Positions 44,001-50,472 of a stretch of 50,878 nt of DNA are shown here, piece by piece. The notes under the pieces are model-generated. The model did no database searches. It saw only the letters and a list, made by a program, of their open reading frames with translations, and had not been told where the DNA came from. The DNA is from Marinilabiliaceae bacterium (GTDB lineage Bacteria > Bacteroidota > Bacteroidia > Bacteroidales > Marinilabiliaceae): assembly GCA_009777175.1 (NCBI GenBank), contig WRMI01000017.1, forward strand, positions 1-50,878. Reading direction: 5' to 3'. How positions within the stretch are numbered: position 1 is the stretch's first letter; every line of letters starts with the position of its first letter. A program made the position numbers and the translations under genes.

Positions 44001-44699
44001 CGTGAAACTGCATACGCACTATATTTAGCAGGTTTTGATGTTAAGGATGTGCATACTACTGATTTAATTTCAGGACGCGAAAATTTAGAAAATATTAATA
44101 TGATTGTTTTTGTTGGTGGTTTTTCTAATTCAGACGTGCTTGGCTCAGCAAAAGGATGGGCTGGTGCGCTCAAATACAACATAAATGCACAAAGAATTTT
44201 GGAAAATTATTACAACAGAACTGATACTCTCAGTCTTGGAATTTGTAACGGATGTCAATTAATGGTTGAACTTGATTTTATTTACCCTCAACATTCTCAA
44301 AAACCAAAAATGCTTCATAATAGTTCCAATAAATTTGAATCACAATTTGTTAGCGTAGATATAGAAGTAAATAATTCAATTATGTTACACACTCTTGCTG
44401 GTTCTCGTCTTGGAATATGGGTTGCACACGGCGAGGGGAAATTTAACCTGCCTCTTGCCGAATCTAATTACAATATTCCAATTAAATGGGGATACGATTC
44501 TTATCCAGCCAACCCAAACGGTAGCGATTATAACACAGCCGCAATATGTTCGTTTGATGGACGGCACTTAGCAATGATGCCGCATATAGAACGTGCAATT
44601 TTTCCTTGGCAATGGGCATTCTACCCCAAAAACAGAAATGACGAAATATCACCTTGGATAGAGGCGTTTATTAATGCAAGAAAATGGATTGAGGGTTGA
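41025..44699 (+). CDS. purL: Phosphoribosylformylglycinamidine synthase PurL (large type)
   Basis: 1224 residues, the single-chain PurL form that fuses the FGAM synthase domains with a glutaminase. Early marker VNSEHCRHKIFNAQF (161-175), then LKAETHNFPTTVEPFNGAA and SGGEIRDRLAGGKG, two AIR-synthase-like lobes, and a C-terminal class I amidotransferase with Cys1074 in LGICNGCQLMVE, HGEGKFN and MPHIERAIFPWQW. It makes FGAM from FGAR, ATP and glutamine in purine synthesis. It has a strong Shine-Dalgarno (GGAGG, 41015-41019). The gene is intact and convergent with the EEP cluster. Confidence 0.97.
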   Translation: MILFFKNSKIFAVETDKILSNSDIQKLEWIFGNATFIDTDHLDGIFLGPKKEMVTPWSTNAVEIAQNTGIQNIKRIEEFLFVENEKCDYDPMLKQLYNQLDQNIFKLDKSPEPTVFIDNIADYNNKEGLALSNDEIDYLNNLSKKLNRQLTDSEVFGFSQVNSEHCRHKIFNAQFIINGETKEDSLFQMIKRTSKENPNFIVSAYKDNVAFIKGPRAVQFSPQTHEKPDFFIEKDVDTVISLKAETHNFPTTVEPFNGAATGSGGEIRDRLAGGKGSIPLAGTAVYMTAFPRLEGGHEWENTIPQRDWLYQTPEQILIKASNGASDFGNKFGQPLINGSLFTFEHFENNKKYAYDKVIMLAGGIGYANSCDSLKDTPEVGDKIVVLGGDNYRIGMGGGAVSSVATGEFKNVIELNAVQRSNPEMQKRTMNVIRAMVESLENPIVSIHDHGAGGHLNSLSELVEKTGGIIYLEKLPIGDPTLSAKEIIGNESQERMGLIIKEKDIDKITDIAHRERSPIYVVGEITDDMKFKIDNNNDIAPIDLHLSDFFGNPPRTIMKDETITEKYSELKYDASKILDYIEQVLQLEGVACKDWLTNKVDRSVGGRVAKQQCAGEIQLPLNNLGVTTIDFHNKTGIASAIGHAPAAALINSAAGSILSVAESLTNIVWAPFTHGLKGISLSANWMWPCKNKGEDVRLYTAVKALSDFAIELGINVPTGKDSLSMTQKYSDQKVFSPGTVIVSACGEVSDVRKIVEPVLAKDVNTTLLYINLSQDEFKLGGSSFAQTLNLLGNETPTVKDTNFFINAFTALQELINKGLLLVGHDISAGGLVTTLLEMCFANISHGLNINLSDFSETNIVKILFAENPGVVVQVSDIKNVTQILEKYEIGFTKLGHPTEERTITFTGKNNDIVLDINTLRDVWFKKSYLLDIRQSGQNEADARYLNYKKQPLYFRFPNNFTGKIGQSTNINKSNSEKRKPQAAIIREKGCQCDRETAYALYLAGFDVKDVHTTDLISGRENLENINMIVFVGGFSNSDVLGSAKGWAGALKYNINAQRILENYYNRTDTLSLGICNGCQLMVELDFIYPQHSQKPKMLHNSSNKFESQFVSVDIEVNNSIMLHTLAGSRLGIWVAHGEGKFNLPLAESNYNIPIKWGYDSYPANPNGSDYNTAAICSFDGRHLAMMPHIERAIFPWQWAFYPKNRNDEISPWIEAFINARKWIEG

Positions 44700-44804
44700 T
44701 ATAAAAAAATTGTTTTTTCTCTGCAACAACTAATGTCTCCTGCAAAAAATAATAAACATCAGATAAATAAATATATTATATTATTCTCATTTGTTAATAT
44801 CTAT

Positions 44805-45821
44805 TTATTTAAATTTAACATAAACATGATATGGTTTATGGTCAGATACAGTTCCTAGAAAAGATTTAGGGAAACCTCTTATGCCTCTCCAAATAATTTC
44901 TTTGTTCGGGGTTGTATTGTACTCAAGTATTAAATCTATCATCGAACCATCTTCCTTTGTGGCGTGATTCCATTTCCATTTGCCTGAATTTGGCGGATCT
45001 TCGTACCTGGTCGTATCATTTAGCACATCATAACCGTCATCTCTAAATATACTTATAGGAACAGAATTTCTCCAAGGACTGCAATTAAAATCCCCTGCTA
45101 TGTAAATAGGTTTGCCCTGTTTTTTGCAATTTTGCACCCAGCTATCTGAAATAAGTTCATAAGAATGAAATTCTCTGTATCCTTTGTTGTTATGACTATA
45201 ATGAACACAAACAAAACAAAACTTTGGAAACTCGGCAATCATATCAACCCGCTTATTTGATCCATTACCCGATATTTTTGTATTTTTTGTTAATGGCCAC
45301 CCTGTTCTTGAATAATCCCAAAGCATGGCTATACCATAGTCTTTTTTAATTTCAAGTCCAAATAACCAAACACCTTTACTTGTGATAAAGAATTCTCCGT
45401 AAAGGCCAGTGTCGCTTTTTAATTCCTTGAATAGTTTTGTTCCCAACATTTCTTGTAATGCAACAACATCTGGCATGTTTTGATTAATAACAATTTTGTG
45501 TTTATCAAATTCTTTGCTATCGCGCCAAAGATTATATGTCAATATGGTTAAAGTATCTCTATAAAAATATGTAGTTATCGGCGGTTCGCATGTGCAATAA
45601 TTATTATTATTAAGTCCCATACAAAGATAACAATAACCATTGTCATCGTCATCACCGCCATACTGATCTTCATCATCTGAAAACCAACCATCATCACACC
45701 AATAACAATCTCCCCAATCATCCCAATCATCCCAATCATCTTCCATTCCTTGCCCAAATATTTGCATATTTACAAAAATTAAAAATTCAAAAGTAATTAA
45801 AATTTTCAAAAATTTATTCAT
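44805..45821 (-). CDS. Secreted EEP-fold hydrolase with Asp/Trp-rich linker (copy 2)
   Basis: 338 residues from MNKFLKILIT, the start that matches the paralogue; a longer reading begins two codons earlier. The signal peptide ends IFGQG. Residues about 26-66 are extraordinarily rich in Asp, Trp and Cys (DDWDDWDDWGDCYWC) and are partly encoded by a 9-base tandem repeat. The endonuclease/exonuclease/phosphatase domain follows: TYNLWR (Asn97), ALQEM (Glu124), VHYSH, AGDFNCSP (Asp244/Asn246) and SDHKPY (Asp327/His328). All expected metal and catalytic residues appear present. Substrate unknown: DNA, sphingolipid or phosphoinositide are family options. Confidence 0.82.
   Translation of the reverse strand: MNKFLKILITFEFLIFVNMQIFGQGMEDDWDDWDDWGDCYWCDDGWFSDDEDQYGGDDDDNGYCYLCMGLNNNNYCTCEPPITTYFYRDTLTILTYNLWRDSKEFDKHKIVINQNMPDVVALQEMLGTKLFKELKSDTGLYGEFFITSKGVWLFGLEIKKDYGIAMLWDYSRTGWPLTKNTKISGNGSNKRVDMIAEFPKFCFVCVHYSHNNKGYREFHSYELISDSWVQNCKKQGKPIYIAGDFNCSPWRNSVPISIFRDDGYDVLNDTTRYEDPPNSGKWKWNHATKEDGSMIDLILEYNTTPNKEIIWRGIRGFPKSFLGTVSDHKPYHVYVKFK
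45714..45740 (-). repeat. Three 9-base tandem repeats coding DDW
   Basis: CCAATCATC three times on the plus strand (GATGATTGG on the coding strand). They encode successive Asp-Asp-Trp units in the linker of the EEP protein and can change in number without shifting the frame. Confidence 0.8.
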
Positions 45822-45871
45822 GGTCATCTATTTTTTTATATATAAATTAAATCTGTATTGGATGGTTTCAA

Positions 45872-46408
45872 TCACCATTTATAACCTGCATTGAAACAGC
45901 CAATTCCTTTGTGCCCATAACCTAATTCAGCACCCGCAAAGAATTTTTTACCATAAGAAAAACCAAGTGCAGTAACTTGATAAAAAATAAAAGGATCATA
46001 TTCGCGTTTCATGGATGGATATGGCGGTGGAATTAATTCAAGCCCGAAACCCAAAGATAACCCCGAATAAAGCGTTGCCTTTGACTTGTTAAGATAAGAA
46101 ACCCGCATAGATGGTGCAAGAGAAATGACTGTCCAATAATGGTAATAGGTTGCATAAGTGATTATGTTAAAATAACCGCCTAACCAAAATGTAACATCAT
46201 CATCAAGGCGTTTAAGGTAGGAGAGTGTGTATGAACCCAACTCTTTTATTGTGATTTCTGATTTTTGAGAAATAACCATATTGTCACCTACTGATATAGC
46301 AAGTTCTCTTTTTGGCAACCGAATATGTTTTGAATGAGATAAATCAACTTGAGCAAAATTTTTTGGTAAAGATAATAATAAAACGACTATTAATATAATG
46401 TGTTTCAT
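45872..46408 (-). CDS. Small outer-membrane-barrel-like protein, family C (copy 2)
   Basis: 178 residues with a signal peptide (about 1-19, NFAQ). The mature part is beta-rich with alternating hydrophobic strands and a terminal aromatic (GCFNAGYKW), as in small outer-membrane barrels. Conserved pieces shared with the copy at 48162-48644 are LPKRELAISVGD, ITIKELGSYTLSY, MRVSYLNKSKATLYSG, GFSYGKKFFAGAELG and GIGCFNAGYKW. The family is not one I can name. It lies 50 bases upstream of an EEP gene on the same strand. Confidence 0.75.
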   Translation of the reverse strand: MKHIILIVVLLLSLPKNFAQVDLSHSKHIRLPKRELAISVGDNMVISQKSEITIKELGSYTLSYLKRLDDDVTFWLGGYFNIITYATYYHYWTVISLAPSMRVSYLNKSKATLYSGLSLGFGLELIPPPYPSMKREYDPFIFYQVTALGFSYGKKFFAGAELGYGHKGIGCFNAGYKW

Positions 46409-46477
46409 AAAAAGTTCCTAATTATTTATTTAAATTATTTACATTCTATTTATATTATAATTTTAACAAAATGAACA

Positions 46478-46507
46478 AGTAGGAACGCGAAAAGTCGCGT
46501 TCCTACT
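46478..46507 (-). other. Perfect 13-bp intercistronic hairpin
   Basis: AGTAGGAACGCGA (46478-46490), loop AAAG, TCGCGTTCCTACT (46495-46507), between the stop of the lipoprotein gene (46513) and the barrel gene start (46408). There is no T run on the minus strand beyond it, so it is not a clear terminator. It may stabilise, or separate expression of, two parts of a transcript. Confidence 0.7.
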
Positions 46508-46512
46508 ATATT

Positions 46513-47103
46513 CTATTTATTTATCGTCAAGAGTATTTTATTGGCATCCTCTAATTGCAGTATTCCATCTGTTTTATTATATAAAAGTCGAAATGGCATT
46601 CTTTCATTATATTCATATTCGTTTGCAGAAGTGGGGCTATAAATGTTACTCTCAACCACACTATAATATATTTTGTTATTTATTTCTAAACTGTCGTGTA
46701 TATATTGTCCTCTTGGATCGAACGCAAATTGACCTTCCGCATTGTAATACAGATGAAAACGAGAGTATTTATAAAGACCGATATCAATGTTTACACATTC
46801 GCCATATTCGTGGTTTAAATATAGACTTATATCCAAATTACTATTTTCTGAATTCATTCTTACTGATAATTGTTCAAATTTCTCACATTCCCAATACCCC
46901 ATCCACGTAGTTTTAGCCTCTGTTACTGTCATAAAGAGTGGTTGATTTATCGAATCAATAAAACTGACAGAGTGTCCTAATTCATAAGGAATCATTTGTT
47001 TTTCAAAATCAGAAAGTTCGTAACGGTCAACATTTCTGCATTTGGTACAAGAATATTCGAAAATTATCAATGATATCAGGAAAATTAATACTTTTGGTTT
47101 CAT
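46513..47103 (-). CDS. Lipoprotein of the EEP-cluster family (copy 3 in gene order)
   Basis: 196 residues with lipobox FEYSC (Cys19). It shares with its relatives FEKQMIPYELGHSVSFIDSI near the N-terminus, a central beta region, YNAEGQFAF, YIHDSLEINNKIYYSVVE and LLYNKTDGILQLED close to the end. The family is a typical small Bacteroidetes lipoprotein without known function. It starts 3 bases after the EEP gene stop (47107), so the two are co-transcribed. It is more divergent from the copies at 49-51 kb than those are from each other. Confidence 0.78.
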   Translation of the reverse strand: MKPKVLIFLISLIIFEYSCTKCRNVDRYELSDFEKQMIPYELGHSVSFIDSINQPLFMTVTEAKTTWMGYWECEKFEQLSVRMNSENSNLDISLYLNHEYGECVNIDIGLYKYSRFHLYYNAEGQFAFDPRGQYIHDSLEINNKIYYSVVESNIYSPTSANEYEYNERMPFRLLYNKTDGILQLEDANKILLTINK

Positions 47104-47106
47104 AAT

Positions 47107-48039
47107 CTATTTAATTTTAATTTTTACACGATATGGCTTGTGGTCTGTTATTTCATTATCATACCATGGTATGCCTTGTTCAAGAATTTCTTTATTAGAA
47201 TTTCTGTTATTCCCAAGAATCAAATCTATCATATGTCCTACCCCATCAGGTCCTGTCCAATCAATATATTTTCCATTTGCCTCTTTTGCCAGATTATTTA
47301 AAACATCAAAAGTATGGTATTGATTTGGCGGAGTTGGGTTTGTAAATTTCTTTATCACTTCTGAGTCGGGATTGCAATTAAAATCACCTGCCATGTAAAC
47401 TGGCTTCACCGCACTACTTGAAACTCCATCATTTAAAATTGCATCAGACATTGCATTTTTGTTGATAGTATATTTAGGTGGGTAATGAGTAGAAACAAAA
47501 TTAAAATCCCTAAAATATAAAGCCGTGTAAGCCGCTTTTTTTATATTGTAACTATCTGTTTGAGGGAGATTTATTATTTCGTGTCTACATGTCGGTGTTC
47601 CAACTGTTGTTGTTTTCCATAGTGTAGCGTGCCCGCTACGTATATTCAAAGGTGGTTTGGGTGGAAAATAAGAAAATTTACCTGAAAGCCCTGTTTTTTG
47701 TTTTACTTTGTCGTATCTGGATTGATGTTTCATTTCCTGAATAGAAACAATATCAGGATTACTTGCATTTATAACAGCAGCGTGTTTTTCAGGTTCTTTG
47801 CATCTCTGGATATTATAGGTCATAATTATTAATTCAGTAACCCTTGGAAGAACACCAGGACCGCCCCCTCCTGACGGATCAAACAATGGATGTTCATTAA
47901 GCCATTGCAAAGAATGTACCATATCGGTAAACCAATAAACATCATACGGGTTACCCCATTGCCATCCTTGTCCAAATATTTGCATATTTATAATAATTAA
48001 AAATGCAAAAGTAATAATTTTTTTCAATAATTTGTTCAT
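47107..48039 (-). CDS. Secreted EEP-fold hydrolase (copy 1)
   Basis: 310 residues with a signal peptide nearly the same as that of copy 2 (ending IFGQG). A Trp/Gly-rich linker replaces the Asp-rich one. Endonuclease/exonuclease/phosphatase motifs: MTYNIQRC (Asn76), SIQEMKH (Glu102), STHYPP (His185), AGDFNCNP (Asp219/Asn221) and ITDHKPYRVK (Asp299/His300). It is predicted to be exported by the Sec route and has no T9SS sorting domain. It could cleave nucleic acid or a phosphodiester/phosphomonoester head group. Paralogue of 44805-45821, with the same upstream leader (TAAAAAAATAGA before ATG). Confidence 0.84.
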   Translation of the reverse strand: MNKLLKKIITFAFLIIINMQIFGQGWQWGNPYDVYWFTDMVHSLQWLNEHPLFDPSGGGGPGVLPRVTELIIMTYNIQRCKEPEKHAAVINASNPDIVSIQEMKHQSRYDKVKQKTGLSGKFSYFPPKPPLNIRSGHATLWKTTTVGTPTCRHEIINLPQTDSYNIKKAAYTALYFRDFNFVSTHYPPKYTINKNAMSDAILNDGVSSSAVKPVYMAGDFNCNPDSEVIKKFTNPTPPNQYHTFDVLNNLAKEANGKYIDWTGPDGVGHMIDLILGNNRNSNKEILEQGIPWYDNEITDHKPYRVKIKIK

Positions 48040-48093
48040 GATTGTCTATTTTTTTATAATTAAATTTGTAAATTTTTTGTTTTCTAACTGCAC

Positions 48094-48143
48094 CACAAGC
48101 ATATATTGCCCTTTGGGTGCGGAAAGGGCAATACGTGCTTGTG
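48094..48143 (-). other. Long two-part intercistronic hairpin
   Basis: CACAAGCA (48094-48101) pairs with TGCTTGTG (48136-48143), and ATTGCCCTTT (48105-48114) with AAAGGGCAAT (48123-48132), with a 3-base internal loop on each side and an 8-base top loop. It lies in the 122-base gap between barrel C1 and EEP copy 1. No T run follows on the minus strand. Confidence 0.7.
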
Positions 48144-48161
48144 ATAGGGTGAATACTTGTT

Positions 48162-48644
48162 TCACCACCTATAACCTACACAAAAACAACCTAAACCTTT
48201 AAAACCAATACCTAATTCTCCGCTTGCAAAGAAATTTTTACCATAAGAAAAACCGAAAGGGGTAATCTGAAAGGTAGGGCAGAGTAAAACACCTTTGCCA
48301 ACCCCTAAAGATACACCCCAATATAGAGTTGTGTATGGTTTGTTTAAATATGAAACACGCACAGAGGGATTAATTGAAATTGCCAACGGATTGGCATTTA
48401 TATAACCACCCCACCACAATCTATCATTAACTGAACGTTTATGATAGGAAATAGAGTATGAGTAGAGTCCTTTTATGGTGATTTTACGGTCAAGTATCAT
48501 TGGTGCAAAACTATCATCACCTACCGAAAAAGCAATTTCTCTTTTGGGCAATGAACTCGTTTTATTAAAATCCCATATACTTTCTTGCGCAAAAATTATT
48601 GACAAACAAAAAAATAACACGATTGTTAAAATTGATTTTTCCAT
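48162..48644 (-). CDS. Small outer-membrane-barrel-like protein, family C (copy 1)
   Basis: 160 residues from MEKSILTIVL. A longer reading from 48683 runs back into a broken lipoprotein gene and is rejected. The signal peptide ends IIFAQ. It shares LPKREIAFSVGDD, ITIKGLYSYSISYHKRS, VRVSYLNKPYTTLYWGVSLG, GFSYGKNFFASGELG and GLGCFCVGYRW with the copy at 45872-46408. Probably a small outer-membrane barrel. Upstream is the lipoprotein remnant; downstream, EEP copy 1. Confidence 0.75.
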   Translation of the reverse strand: MEKSILTIVLFFCLSIIFAQESIWDFNKTSSLPKREIAFSVGDDSFAPMILDRKITIKGLYSYSISYHKRSVNDRLWWGGYINANPLAISINPSVRVSYLNKPYTTLYWGVSLGVGKGVLLCPTFQITPFGFSYGKNFFASGELGIGFKGLGCFCVGYRW

Positions 48645-48740
48645 ATGAGATCCCAACGAATTTCTTCTTTGCTTTGACAGCAAGATGTTGCCAAAATAGA
48701 TGTTAATAATATTGCGATATTAAGGATTTTTGGGTTTCAT
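48645..48740 (-). pseudogene. Truncated, frameshifted lipoprotein remnant
   Basis: From ATG 48740-48738 the frame reads MKPKNP and stops. With one A removed it reads MKPKILNIAILLTSILATSC then CQSKEEIRWDL, nearly the start of the lipoprotein at 49306-49884 (MKSKTLIIIILTSILASSCC). It ends at RWDL, and the barrel C1 start codon follows at once. The 4-base gap after barrel B2 (48745) is the same as in the intact unit, which supports loss of a former lipoprotein gene. Confidence 0.75.
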
Positions 48741-48744
48741 TATT

Positions 48745-49275
48745 TTATTTCTTCTTTTTAAAAGTATAACCAAAAGCAACGCCGCCCCAGATAAAGGAAA
48801 TACGTTTTTCTTCAACTCTATAGGAAGGAACATAAGCAATTTTCCAAAAAAAACCTCCTTGTTCTTTCTGTAAACGATAACCTATTCTGATAGGAACATA
48901 ACGTAAGAGATTATCGAAACCGAAAATAAACTCACCTTTGTTATGGTCCCAAGGCGTTTCGTATTGAAATGAATAGCCTATTCCTAATTCAAGATGATTC
49001 TTTTGTCCGTACAAATAATTTATTTGAGGTGATATACCATAATATCCAACATGTGCAAATGTATAGTGAACTCCCATACTCAACGCTATTTTATGTTTCT
49101 CTGCCGTCTTAAAAGAGCAATCATAAGTTATGTTATATGTATACAAAGCACTTCCCCAATATTCCAAGAATAAACTATGTTGTTTATTCTTAGGAAATTG
49201 TATAGTTTCAGTCTGGGCGACACAATAGATAATGTTCAAAAATATGAAAACAATAATTGAAAGTTTTTTTTTCAT
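48745..49275 (-). CDS. Small outer-membrane-barrel-like protein, family B (copy 2)
   Basis: 176 residues with a signal peptide ending YCVAQ. The mature protein alternates hydrophobic and polar residues: TYNITYDCSFKTAEKHKIAL, YGISPQINYLYGQKNHLELG, IGYRLQKEQGGFFWKIAYVP and AFGYTFKKKK. It is closely related, also at DNA level, to 49889-50443; the differences cluster near residues 32-50 and 150-165. Predicted outer-membrane barrel of unknown role. Confidence 0.78.
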   Translation of the reverse strand: MKKKLSIIVFIFLNIIYCVAQTETIQFPKNKQHSLFLEYWGSALYTYNITYDCSFKTAEKHKIALSMGVHYTFAHVGYYGISPQINYLYGQKNHLELGIGYSFQYETPWDHNKGEFIFGFDNLLRYVPIRIGYRLQKEQGGFFWKIAYVPSYRVEEKRISFIWGGVAFGYTFKKKK

Positions 49276-49305
49276 AAATTAAACCTAAGCATTTGAGTCT
49301 ATAAA

Positions 49306-49884
49306 TTATTTTATAATCGAAAAAAGCTCTTTATTTTTATCACATACTTGAAGAATACCGTCAGTTTTATTGTATAAGATAGACCGTGAAGCCTCTATTT
49401 TTTCTACTACTTCGTAATATGTTTTATTGTTGACTATTAAACTGTCATAAACATTTTGATAGTCATCCATCGAAAATTGACCTCCCTCATGATATCTTAT
49501 ATCAAAATAACAACCAAAAGGTGTTATTAAAAATGTTAAATATTCATTTTTACTCGTATAGCTATAGTCATTAATCCATAATGAAATAGTTAAATTATAC
49601 GTATCAGATTTCAATCTTACTGTTTTTCTATTAATTGAAACATAATTTTCACATCTCTCATGACTCTCAATAAAGTAATAATGCCATCTTGACGAATTCT
49701 CCGTCACCGTTAGAACAAAAGGATTACCAACAGAATCTATAAAATTGATGGTTTGCCCTAATTCGTACGGTATTAACTGCTTTTCAGCTTCAGTGAGATC
49801 CCACCTTGTTTCTTCTTTACTTCGACAGCAAGATGATGCCAAAATAGATGTTAATATTATGATAATTAGAGTTTTGGATTTCAT
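49306..49884 (-). CDS. Lipoprotein of the EEP-cluster family (copy 2 in gene order)
   Basis: 192 residues from MKSKTLIIII. A longer reading that starts at 50007 would overlap barrel B1 and is rejected. Lipobox ILASSC (Cys18). It shows EAEKQLIPYELGQTINFIDS, then a beta-rich part and the conserved end YDSLIVNNKTYYEVVEKIEA then SRSILYNKTDGILQVC. The last 46 residues are almost identical to the partial copy at 50473-50878. It sits 4 bases after barrel B1 and 30 bases before barrel B2. Confidence 0.82.
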   Translation of the reverse strand: MKSKTLIIIILTSILASSCCRSKEETRWDLTEAEKQLIPYELGQTINFIDSVGNPFVLTVTENSSRWHYYFIESHERCENYVSINRKTVRLKSDTYNLTISLWINDYSYTSKNEYLTFLITPFGCYFDIRYHEGGQFSMDDYQNVYDSLIVNNKTYYEVVEKIEASRSILYNKTDGILQVCDKNKELFSIIK

Positions 49885-49888
49885 TATT

Positions 49889-50443
49889 TTACTTCTTATA
49901 TTTAAAAGTATAACCAAAAGCAACGCCGCACCAGACAAAAGCAAAATTTTTTCCTTTAACACTATAGAAATTGTATTCGTCAACACAATAGAAAGGAACA
50001 TAAGCAATTTTCCAAAAAAAACCCCCTTGTTCTTTCTGATAACGATAACCTATTCTGATAGGAACATAACGCTTAACATCATCGAAACCAAAAATAAATT
50101 CGCCTTTATTATAATCCCAAGGCGTTCTGTATAGTAATGAATACCCTATTCCTAATTCAAGGTGATTCTTTTTTCCGTACAAATAATTTATTTGAGGTGA
50201 TATACCATAATATCCTACATGTGCAAAAGTATAATGAACACCCATACACAACGCTATTTTATGTTTCTCTGCCATCTTAAAAGAGCAATCATAAGTTATG
50301 TTATAGGTATGCAATGAACTTCCAAACAATTCAAAAAATAAACTATGTTGTTTATTCTTAGGAAACTGTATAGTTTCAGTCTGGGCGAAACAATAGATAA
50401 TGTTCAAAAATATGAAAACAATAATTGAAAGATTTTTTTTCAT
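49889..50443 (-). CDS. Small outer-membrane-barrel-like protein, family B (copy 1)
   Basis: 184 residues with a signal peptide ending YCFAQ. It is closely similar to 48745-49275, with ten extra residues near 157-170 (NFYSVKGKNFAFVW). Shared strands include TYNITYDCSFKMAEKHKIAL and YGISPQINYLYGKKNHLELG. The 30-base gap to the lipoprotein upstream, which contains TTTATAATTATTTTATAATCG-like sequence, is almost the same as before copy 2, marking the edge of the duplicated unit. Confidence 0.8.
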   Translation of the reverse strand: MKKNLSIIVFIFLNIIYCFAQTETIQFPKNKQHSLFFELFGSSLHTYNITYDCSFKMAEKHKIALCMGVHYTFAHVGYYGISPQINYLYGKKNHLELGIGYSLLYRTPWDYNKGEFIFGFDDVKRYVPIRIGYRYQKEQGGFFWKIAYVPFYCVDEYNFYSVKGKNFAFVWCGVAFGYTFKYKK

Positions 50444-50472
50444 AAATTAAACCTAAGCGTTTGTGTTTATAA

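Noticed and set aside
44700..44804. Bidirectional terminator between purL and the EEP cluster
   Set aside because: Only weak AT-rich inverted repeats are visible; not enough to call a terminator.
48645..48683. Longer start for barrel C1 at 48683
   Set aside because: The extra 13 codons are the antecedent lipoprotein remnant read in another frame; the signal peptide begins at 48644.
49885..50007. Longer start for the lipoprotein at 49306-49884
   Set aside because: It would overlap most of the end of barrel B1; the lipoprotein signal peptide begins at 49884.
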